This document shows positions 63,901-64,000 of a DNA stretch of 64,000 bases, in pieces. Every line of letters begins with the position of its first letter. Positions within the stretch are counted from its first letter, which is position 1. The position numbers and the translations under genes were made by a program. The stretch is from Paragorgia papillata. Lineage: Eukaryota; Cnidaria; Anthozoa; Scleralcyonacea; Coralliidae. The stretch lies in assembly GCA_035771165.1 (NCBI GenBank), contig JAWNZC010000337.1, positions 2,459,501-2,523,500 of the forward strand, in the 5' to 3' direction. The notes beneath the pieces were generated by a model. It ran no database searches, had not been told where the DNA came from, and saw nothing but the letters and a program-made list of their open reading frames with translations.

Positions 63901-64000
63901 TTGATTTCAGTAAAATATAATTTCCAAATGATGAGTACCAGCTGTTTCAGTTTCTCAAAATATTGACGGCTAAATAAGATTTACAAAATGAGATATATCT
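25983..64000 (-). CDS. SMC4: SMC4, condensin ATPase subunit, 3' half of gene (16 exons; 5' half off right edge)
   Basis: Sixteen minus-strand exons join in frame to 563 residues, matching SMC4 from just beyond the hinge to the C-terminus. SMC4 pairs with SMC2 in condensin I and II, which use ATP to compact mitotic chromosomes. Visible order: post-hinge [17 protein letters not shown] and [18 protein letters not shown]; a long C-terminal coiled-coil arm; [17 protein letters not shown] at the head re-entry; [20 protein letters not shown]; the ABC signature [13 protein letters not shown]; Walker [13 protein letters not shown]; and [20 protein letters not shown] before the stop. The motif spellings distinguish SMC4 from SMC1, SMC2 and SMC3. 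All boundaries are GT-AG and phases are consistent. The N-terminal head (Walker A), first coil and most of the hinge must lie beyond base 64,000. Introns run from 161 bp to 5.7 kb. Confidence 0.95.
26489..27330. mobile_element. Large foldback with nested MITE (SMC4 last intron)
   Basis: The outer arms (about 26,489-26,668 and 27,165-27,325) are inverted: GCCGCAGTTCTGGGAAGCCT ... AGGCTTCCCAGAACTGCGGC, with GATCTCGATCGATCTCGACC further out. Between them sits a complete copy of the CRE-bearing MITE family (26,669-27,152). Confidence 0.7.
26669..27152. mobile_element. CRE-bearing foldback MITE
   Basis: Ends TTAAAGGACATTGGCAGTAA ... CCGCCAATGCCCTTTAA. The inner arms carry CAGTTTGTCTGATATGTAAA and two CTGACGTCA sites in opposite orientation. 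Related whole copies lie at 31,325-31,763 and 36,897-37,372. Confidence 0.75.
27366..28258. other. SMC4 3' flank/intron DNA with dispersed repeats
   Basis: Lies in the last SMC4 intron. A segment at 27,653-27,775 (CGTCGTTCTGAAGACGTGAA onward) is repeated in diverged form at about 32,483-32,590. A GC-rich palindromic stretch GGGCGTAGGGCCGAAGGCCC lies near 28,132. No exon recognised. Confidence 0.4.
28259..28446. repeat. Near-perfect foldback, about 70-bp arms
   Basis: Left arm starts AAATAGATTCCATTTT and includes TTCAGTTATAGATGCACAG and GACGTCACAACGTGGTAAGA. The right arm (about 28,373-28,446) is its inverse with only a few mismatches. The loop is about 45 bp. No coding content. Confidence 0.75.
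28447..29820. other. SMC4 intron, nothing recognised beyond minor repeats
   Basis: A+T-rich intron sequence. TAAATAAAGTTTTTTTTATC near 29,708, followed by TCTATCTATC-like bases, resembles a LINE 3' end with a short tail. No coding exon seen. Confidence 0.4.
29826..29930 (-). CDS. SMC4: SMC4 exon o (Walker B)
   Basis: 35 codons. [20 protein letters not shown] continues into [15 protein letters not shown], carrying the Walker B Asp and catalytic Glu (MDE) and the D-loop. Acceptor TTTCCAG, donor CAAG/GTATGT. Isolated by a 5.7-kb intron before and a 3.7-kb intron after. Confidence 0.97.
30486..30965 (+). repeat. 480-bp dispersed repeat, copy 1 (SMC4 intron)
   Basis: Begins TATGCATGACAAAATTACTA. 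It contains a 74-codon open frame (30,546-30,770, including [11 protein letters not shown] and [17 protein letters not shown]) and ends in a perfect palindrome around AATTAAGGATTTACACTACA. An inverted copy with a partly intact frame lies at 53,575-54,056. The frame is not recognised; it is probably fossil transposon sequence. Confidence 0.65.
31325..31763. mobile_element. CRE-bearing foldback MITE
   Basis: Ends TAAAGGACATTGGCAATAAA ... ATTGCCAATGTCCTTTAA. Contains CTGACGTCAG on both arms and the paired GTTTGATATGTAAATTAGAT motif. Confidence 0.75.
31764..33170. other. SMC4 intron with repeat fragments
   Basis: Holds a diverged MULE-like MITE start at about 32,618 (CAACCTCGTTCCCAGGGCC, with GGCCCTGGCATCGGCTGGTC downstream), the repeat segment at 32,483-32,590 shared with 27,653, and a CAGCAAGCGAGCCTGAAGCG patch near 33,013. 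No exon. Confidence 0.45.
33173..33643. mobile_element. Foldback MITE, second family (ATGAAACGAAAATTAAG ends)
   Basis: Ends ATGAAACGAAAATTAAGTTT ... CTTAATTTTCGTTTCATAGG. The arms carry CTTTTGCAGTTTTTCGTTTC and CAGTTTGTTTGATATGCAAA. Related to the CRE-bearing family by the GTTTGATATG(C/T)AAAT core. Other copies at 39,425-39,921, 57,293-57,767 and, interrupted, 40,105-41,341. Confidence 0.75.
34490..34655. repeat. Foldback repeat (AACTACTTAATAACC arms)
   Basis: Left AAACTACTTAATAACC and right GGTTATTAAGTAGTTAA are inverted, with TTTACAGTAAAATATCAAAC and GTTTGATATTTTACCGTAAA inside. A related fold occurs in the insertion at 40,552-40,705. Confidence 0.6.
34866..35525. mobile_element. Element with TGTCTAGAC-like inverted ends containing an unknown frame
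   Basis: TGTCTAGACTAACCTGAGGG near 34,868 and CTGTCAGGTTATGTCTAGG near 35,503 are inverted. A minus-strand frame from about 35,185 to 34,895 is open and includes [20 protein letters not shown] and [18 protein letters not shown] do not recognise the domain. A plausible splice acceptor (TTAATCAG) precedes the frame at about 35,185. Either a transposon-derived coding fragment or a captured host exon. Confidence 0.4.
35588..35743 (-). CDS. SMC4: SMC4 exon n (ABC signature motif)
   Basis: 52 codons. [20 protein letters not shown], then [13 protein letters not shown] and the signature [13 protein letters not shown], which contacts ATP bound by the partner head. Acceptor TTACTTAG, donor ACTT/GTAAGT. 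Confidence 0.97.
35760..36895. other. SMC4 intron with dispersed repeat
   Basis: Contains a repeat (about 36,480-36,860: TACTAATTACATGTTTTTGA through AGAAAGACTAGATACGGAGT) that recurs near 59,880-60,060 and shares sequence with the 36-bp minisatellite there. No exon. Confidence 0.45.
36897..37372. mobile_element. CRE-bearing foldback MITE next to SMC4 exon m
   Basis: Ends TTTAAAGGACATTGGCAATA ... TTGTCAATGTCCTTTAAA, with two inverted CTGACGTCAG sites. Its edge lies 77 bp from the exon m donor. Confidence 0.75.
37449..37604 (-). CDS. SMC4: SMC4 exon m (end of coil, head re-entry)
   Basis: 52 codons. [20 protein letters not shown] leads to [20 protein letters not shown], the conserved junction into the C-terminal ATPase head. 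Acceptor TCGCAG, donor CCAG/GTGAGG. Confidence 0.96.
37826..37899. repeat. Perfect short hairpin (25-bp stem)
   Basis: GAGCAGCGATCTGTATCTGA followed by TTTAC pairs with GTAAA plus TCAGATACAGATCGCTGCTC around a 24-nt loop. Confidence 0.7.
37991..38301. mobile_element. Foldback MITE (CATAGTTAATAGAAAATATAC ends)
   Basis: A 311-bp element with ends CATAGTTAATAGAAAATATA ... TATATTTTCTATTAACTATG. A related element is at 60,749-61,034 (CATAGTCAATC ... GATTGACTATG), and a partial copy at 52,880-53,029. Confidence 0.7.
38660..39424 (+). pseudogene. LINE 3' fragment (RT C-terminus), plus strand
   Basis: Translation with frameshifts gives [18 protein letters not shown], then [18 protein letters not shown] and [20 protein letters not shown], typical of the end of a CR1/L2-like RT protein. 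A GATTAAATAAAGTTTT stretch lies near 39,303 and the element ends near a short (CAT)n run at 39,409-39,421. Inserted in an SMC4 intron in antisense orientation. Confidence 0.7.
39425..39921. mobile_element. Foldback MITE, second family
   Basis: Ends TTAAAGGGCATATGACTCGA ... TCGAGTCATATGCCCTTTAA with inverted arms of about 200 bp, including CTTTTGCAGTTTTTGGTTTC and a GTGACGTAGAAAG / TTTTTACGTCAC pair. Confidence 0.8.
40350..40526. mobile_element. Harbinger-type MITE (TAA TSD), nested
   Basis: A 177-bp element with ends AGCCCCATCCACATGAGCAA ... TTGCTCGTGTGGATGGGGCT, flanked by TAA at 40,347-40,349 and 40,527-40,529. Confidence 0.8.
40552..41262. mobile_element. Nested insertion of unknown class in the foldback MITE
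   Basis: Interrupts the MITE right arm between AAAAACTGTATT and AAGGTGTTACTTTATGATTT. It begins TACTACTTATTGACCGAGCG, and an inverted partner ATCAATAAGTAGT lies at 40,691. Further GGACCG-rich blocks (40,590-40,660; 41,190-41,255) are repeated in it. Confidence 0.5.
41904..41981 (-). CDS. SMC4: SMC4 exon l (coiled coil)
   Basis: 26 codons with [20 protein letters not shown], matching the MKPNLxAIxEY landmark of SMC4. Acceptor TTCATAG, donor AAAG/GTATTG. Confidence 0.94.
42100..43360. repeat. 20-bp minisatellite (GGTAGGTGGATGGGTAGTAA)n
   Basis: About 40 regular copies between 42,421 and 43,220 with variant units (GATAGGTAGG instead of GTAAGGTAGG; GGGTGGG instead of GGATGGG), flanked by irregular (GGTA)n and (GGTG)n runs. 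The transcript strand is pyrimidine-rich. Lies between SMC4 exons k and l. Confidence 0.95.
43414..43521 (-). CDS. SMC4: SMC4 exon k (arm)
   Basis: 36 codons starting [20 protein letters not shown], including [10 protein letters not shown], which corresponds to the acidic segment before the final coil in SMC4. Acceptor CTTCTAG, donor CTCG/GTAAGT. A 1.2-kb minisatellite fills the next intron. Confidence 0.92.
43560..44340. other. SMC4 intron, minor palindromes
   Basis: GGATAACTAGTTATCC palindrome near 43,750, an inverted pair ATGGGATTTAACATCG / GCAATGTTAAATC (43,597-43,672) and an (AAAAT)n short run at 44,260-44,277. No exon. Confidence 0.45.
44350..44812. repeat. 19-bp minisatellite (CTTCCTAATACGGAAAGTA)n
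   Basis: About 24 copies. Every unit has CTTCC and GGAA in opposite orientation, so neighbouring units pair as GGAAAGTACTTCC near-palindromes. Variant units carry CCCTTCC or GTGCTTCC. Lies between exons j and k. Confidence 0.95.
44813..45737. other. SMC4 intron, foldback patch only
   Basis: TTGAATTGGGTTTTATCATC (45,057) and GATGAAAACCCAATTCAAAG (45,152) form an inverted pair of about 115 bp span. No exon or recognised element otherwise. Confidence 0.45.
45738..46260. mobile_element. MULE-like MITE (10-bp TSD), copy 2, near SMC4 exon j donor
   Basis: 523 bp, the same length as the copy at 16,280-16,802 and nearly identical. Ends CAACCTCATACCC ... GGGTACGAGGTTG. Flanks GAGCCATTGT (45,728-45,737) and GAGCCATTAT (46,261-46,270) match in 9 of 10 bases. 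Confidence 0.85.
46297..46470 (-). CDS. SMC4: SMC4 exon j (coiled coil)
   Basis: 58 codons starting [20 protein letters not shown] and ending KVKHWQKE, the longest exon seen. Acceptor ACAATAG, donor AGAG/GTATTG. A MULE-like MITE lies only 26 bp downstream of the donor in transcription. Confidence 0.93.
46848..46974. repeat. (CAGA)n microsatellite
   Basis: About 30 copies of CAGA, interrupted twice by GAGTAGACAGA and once by AAGACAGA. Confidence 0.95.
47641..47929. mobile_element. Foldback element with a tRNA-like box in each arm, TTAA ends
   Basis: Begins TTAAGGTGTTACTCCGA and ends TCGGAGTAACACCTTAA. The arms are about 100 bp and nearly perfect. Each arm contains the 3' half of a tRNA-like sequence (CGCGGGTTCGAATCCCA with AGTAAACCGAAGG). 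The left arm continues into a 5' half with TAGCTCAGTTGGTAGAGC on the minus strand, giving an almost complete tRNA-Thr(AGT)-like fold at 47,697-47,769 whose acceptor stem does not pair well. The TTAA ends suggest a Kolobok/piggyBac-type target. Confidence 0.7.
48078..48158 (+). mobile_element. tRNA-like sequence (tRNA-Thr-AGT-like, disrupted)
   Basis: GACCTGTAGCTCAGTTGGTG continues through a duplicated CGGACTAGGGACTAG anticodon region to CGCGGGTTCGAATCCCA. The A and B boxes are intact, but the anticodon arm has a short internal duplication and the acceptor stem does not close. It is related to the arms of the foldback at 47,641, so it is treated as a derived repeat. Confidence 0.6.
48415..48477 (-). 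CDS. SMC4: SMC4 exon i (coiled coil)
   Basis: 21 codons encoding [20 protein letters not shown] plus Gln. Acceptor GATATAG, donor CCAG/GTACAT. Confidence 0.9.
49150..50440. repeat. 1.3-kb purine tract: (GGGGA)n flanked by (GAAGA)n
   Basis: About 820 bp of GGGGA pentamers (49,262-50,080) with scattered phase slips (GGGGGA, GGGCGA, GGGTGA) lie between (AGAAG)n blocks (49,160-49,215; 50,115-50,330). It is uninterrupted purine on the plus strand (G4-prone) and pyrimidine on the SMC4 transcript strand. The long Pro- or Glu-rich open frames across it are by-products of the repeat. Confidence 0.97.
50480..50561 (-). CDS. SMC4: SMC4 exon h (coiled coil)
   Basis: Encodes [20 protein letters not shown] and DAIEKIH after the split Arg codon. 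Acceptor TTTTCAG, donor ACAT/GTACGT. The intron just downstream in transcription contains the 1.3-kb GGGGA/GAAGA tract. Confidence 0.92.
50832..50905 (+). mobile_element. tRNA-like SINE head
   Basis: ATGCTCAGTGGTCAGAGCAT and, about 20 bp on, GTCGTGGGTTCAATTCCTGC give tRNA-spaced A and B boxes. Acceptor stem not formed. A related B-box fragment lies at 59,402 (CCAGGTTCAATTCCTGCTCG). Confidence 0.5.
51032..51210. mobile_element. Foldback MITE (TTCAAAAATGGCCGCCGAAT ends)
   Basis: Left ATTCAAAAATGGCCGCCGAA and right TTCGGCGGCCATTTTTGAAT are inverted, with ATAAATTAGCCCTTATG / CATAAGGGCTAATTTAT inside. One end of the same element occurs alone at about 10,848-10,885. Confidence 0.75.
51582..51667 (-). 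CDS. SMC4: SMC4 exon g (coiled coil)
   Basis: Encodes [20 protein letters not shown] and NVALKTSS, ending two bases into an Arg codon. The ITKAxVALKT stretch is an SMC4-like landmark. Acceptor TATGTAG, donor CCAG/GTAACA. Confidence 0.92.
51668..52220. other. SMC4 intron, nothing recognised
   Basis: A+T-rich intron between exons f and g. No element boundary or coding signature seen. Confidence 0.4.
52221..52308. repeat. GC-rich foldback (38-bp arms)
   Basis: TGGCCGCCATATTGAATTCT with ACCGCGCTGGAGTCTGG pairs with CCAGACTCTAGCGCGCCGTA plus GAATTCAATATGGCGGCCA. The loop is about 12 bp. An open frame of 73 codons starts inside the right arm (52,299) but has no recognised domain. Confidence 0.75.
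53031..53203. mobile_element. Foldback MITE (AAGCCTGGTTTCCATATAGC ends)
   Basis: A 173-bp element. The arms continue from CCGTAAGAG through CGGCATGGC and AAGGGGCAATGGTCCAATC to their inverse. Related AAGCCTGGTTT(C)TATA ends bound 53,554-54,237, where the second terminus is TATGGAAACCAGGCTT. Confidence 0.75.
53554..54237. mobile_element. AAGCCTGGTTTC-ended element enclosing the inverted 480-bp repeat
   Basis: Between AAGCCTGGTTTCTATA (53,554) and TATGGAAACCAGGCTT (54,222) lie the inverse copy of the 480-bp repeat at 30,486 (here 53,575-54,056), an (AAT)n run (54,055-54,111) and a CAATCAGA/TCTGATTGG pair. Whether it is one element or two is unclear. Confidence 0.5.
53575..54056 (-). repeat. 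480-bp dispersed repeat, copy 2 (inverted relative to 30,486)
   Basis: The reverse complement matches 30,486-30,965 throughout, including the palindromic end and the fragment [11 protein letters not shown] ... [17 protein letters not shown] (60-codon frame at 53,814-53,996). Confidence 0.8.
54296..54347 (-). CDS. SMC4: SMC4 exon f (coiled coil)
   Basis: Encodes [17 protein letters not shown] after a split Ser codon and ends in phase 0. The LH..I.DI....LKAQ pattern is typical of this part of SMC4. Acceptor TTTTTAG, donor AGAG/GTAGAA. Confidence 0.9.
54509..54560 (-). CDS. SMC4: SMC4 exon e (coiled coil)
   Basis: Encodes [17 protein letters not shown] with partial codons at both ends (phase 1 in, phase 2 out). 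Acceptor TATTTAG, donor AAAG/GTACGC. It follows a 556-bp intron and precedes the shortest intron (161 bp). Confidence 0.88.
54914..55056. repeat. 74-base C run followed by (CAAA)n
   Basis: An uninterrupted run of 74 C (54,914-54,987), then CCCACCC, an A run and about 11 copies of AAAC (55,010-55,056). In the SMC4 transcript this reads (GTTT)n then G74. Confidence 0.95.
55117..55243 (-). CDS. SMC4: SMC4 exon d (coiled coil)
   Basis: Encodes [20 protein letters not shown] and [20 protein letters not shown], ending LQK plus one base. Acceptor ACCAAG. The donor AAAG/GTGTCG is a poor match to consensus, and a 74-base G run (transcript sense) follows 130 bp into the intron. Confidence 0.92.
55476..56555. 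mobile_element. hAT-type element, 1,080 bp, long TIRs, perfect 8-bp TSD
   Basis: Ends CAGTGAACTCGATGTAAG ... CTTACATCGAGTTCACTG, flanked by TCTAGCAC at 55,468-55,475 and 56,556-56,563. The inverted arms extend about 200 bp (CCTGGAACGCTAACG, TGAGGCAAAAAGTTCCAGG, CTCGAAAAAAGGTTTGA). The middle encodes no recognisable transposase; a 74-codon minus-strand frame (56,033-56,257) is unassigned. Confidence 0.88.
56559..56930 (+). mobile_element. 5S rRNA-related SINE, copy C
   Basis: Starts AGCACGGGTGGCGTGTGCTG, then AAGTTAAGCCCGGTTAGACG and GGTTAGTACTTGGATGGGTG (5S-like internal promoter), then GTGTGAGTAGAGTTG and TTTTCCTCCCTCCATAAAAT. The most 5S-like of the three copies. Its first bases coincide with the right TSD of the neighbouring hAT element. 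Confidence 0.78.
57293..57767. mobile_element. Foldback MITE, second family
   Basis: Ends CCTATGAAACGAAAATTAAG ... CTTAATTTTCGTGTCATAGG with nearly complete arms, including CACACCATTGTCATTTGCAT and its inverse. Confidence 0.8.
58027..58523. mobile_element. hAT-type MITE (imperfect 8-bp TSD)
   Basis: A 497-bp element with ends CAGAGGCGCCAGA ... TTCCGGCGCCCCTG. Flanks CTTAGGGG (58,019-58,026) and TTTAAGGG (58,524-58,531) agree in 6 of 8 bases. G-rich left and C-rich right sub-ends recall the element at 800-1,376. Confidence 0.65.
58702..58806 (-). CDS. SMC4: SMC4 exon c (coiled coil)
   Basis: 35 codons starting [18 protein letters not shown], heptad-like. Acceptor GATTTAG, donor ACAG/GTATG. 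A 187-bp foldback begins 25 bp upstream of the acceptor. Confidence 0.92.
58831..59017. repeat. Foldback beside SMC4 exon c acceptor
   Basis: AAATAGAAAACATTTTCCGT ... ACGGAAAAAATGTTTTCTAT. The inner arms are AGTGGAAGTTTGGGAGAAC / GTTCTCCCAAACTTCCAC and GGGAACACG / CGCCCTACGGGC-adjacent bases. The edge lies 25 bp upstream of the acceptor in transcription. Confidence 0.7.
59669..59882. repeat. 36-bp minisatellite with alternating (72-bp) higher-order pattern
   Basis: Six units of GTCAATTACATGTTGATGGC plus AATTTGGAATAAAT and a variable dinucleotide that alternates CC, TC, CC, TC, CC. Because 36 is divisible by 3, a 118-codon frame crosses it (59,615-59,971) repeating [11 protein letters not shown] with Ser or Phe alternating. 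Probably not a real protein. The unit resembles the TTACATG...ATTTGG... repeat at 36,480. Confidence 0.92.
60749..61034. mobile_element. Foldback MITE related to 37,991-38,301
   Basis: CATAGTCAATCAAGATATGG and CATATCTCGATTGACTATG are inverted. The interior (GTTGAGTGATTGAACCGAAA, CGTTGCTATTGGA) matches the elements at 38,130 and 52,885. Confidence 0.65.
61666..61793 (-). CDS. SMC4: SMC4 exon b (post-hinge, start of coiled coil)
   Basis: Encodes [17 protein letters not shown] followed by [18 protein letters not shown] and ends KRLE in phase 0. The acceptor CATCTTCCAG is directly preceded by the roughly 420-bp TTC tract of the transcript strand. Donor GGAG/GTATG. Confidence 0.95.
61799..62216. 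repeat. (GAA)n/(TTC)n tract abutting SMC4 exon b acceptor
   Basis: About 418 bp of AAG/GAA triplets with a few ATG and ATA interruptions. On the transcript strand it is a (CTT)n pyrimidine tract lacking any AG dinucleotide, ending 4 bp before the acceptor AG of exon b. Confidence 0.97.
62217..63511. other. SMC4 intron with LINE-type 3' ends
   Basis: CATAAATAAAGTTTCTATCT near 62,251 passes into (TCTA)-like repeats, and TTTAAATAAAGTTATCCTAT near 62,881 passes into four ATCCT units. Both look like LINE 3' ends with short tandem tails. The rest is A+T-rich without exons. Confidence 0.5.
63512..63566 (-). CDS. SMC4: SMC4 exon a (post-hinge)
   Basis: Encodes [19 protein letters not shown]. Acceptor CACATAG, donor TCTG/GTACGT. 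Starts in phase 0 and ends after the first base of a Gly codon completed in the next exon. First exon visible from the right edge; none recognised between 63,567 and 64,000. Confidence 0.93.
63567..64000. other. SMC4 intron at right edge
   Basis: No further SMC4 exon recognised. The dispersed AACGAAATAGTGACGTTTTG / AACGTCAGTATTTCGTT motif pair lies around 63,696-63,780. Confidence 0.5.

Overview
This is a eukaryotic, metazoan genomic window: genes are split by GT-AG introns and embedded in dense transposable-element debris. It looks most like a cnidarian, probably an anthozoan (coral or anemone). That placement is an inference from the mix of DIRS-like, BEL/Pao, hAT, Harbinger and mariner relics, 5S-rRNA-like SINEs and compact A+T-rich introns. 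No alignment was available to prove it.

Region 1 (1-3.2 kb) is a decayed BEL/Pao LTR retrotransposon on the minus strand, with gag-type zinc knuckle, protease and reverse transcriptase pieces. A 577-bp hAT-type MITE with a perfect 8-bp target duplication and a LINE 3' end with a (TTATG)n tail interrupt it. Region 2 (about 3.4-9.7 kb) and region 4 (about 15.5-24.7 kb) are two copies of one segment. Each carries a LINE 3' fragment, several MITEs and an intronless gene of the sphingomyelinase D/phospholipase D family (spider dermonecrotic-toxin-like, GDPD-like fold). The first gene (7774-8709) is intact with a signal peptide. The second (21689-22624) has a nonsense codon at codon 25, which separates the signal peptide and first catalytic His from the rest. 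Copy 2 gained several elements after the duplication (MULE-like, hAT-like and mariner-like MITEs, a solo LTR), and copy 1 preserves the empty sites. Region 3 (10.5-15.2 kb), between the copies, is a broken DIRS/Ngaro-like tyrosine-recombinase retroelement on the minus strand, with a 5S-derived SINE inside and an odd array of short hairpins.

Region 5 (25,983 to the right edge) is the 3' half of one large host gene on the minus strand: SMC4, the condensin ATPase subunit. Sixteen exons can be traced with consistent phases from just after the hinge to the stop codon (563 residues, about the length expected for this half). They cover the end of the hinge, the C-terminal coiled-coil arm, the ABC signature motif, Walker B and the C-terminal head. 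The 5' half lies beyond base 64,000. The introns total about 36 kb and hold most of the window's unusual DNA: a 1.3-kb GGGGA/GAAGA purine tract, a 74-base C run, a 420-bp GAA/TTC tract directly abutting a splice acceptor, three minisatellites (20, 19 and 36 bp), a tRNA-like foldback with TTAA ends, and two related foldback MITE families, one of which carries CRE-like sites.

Only two host-type protein-coding loci are therefore supported: the duplicated SMase D-like gene and SMC4. Almost everything else is mobile-element or tandem-repeat DNA. The most informative features are the datable insertions with empty sites, the intact/broken toxin-family pair, and repeats placed where they could affect SMC4 splicing.
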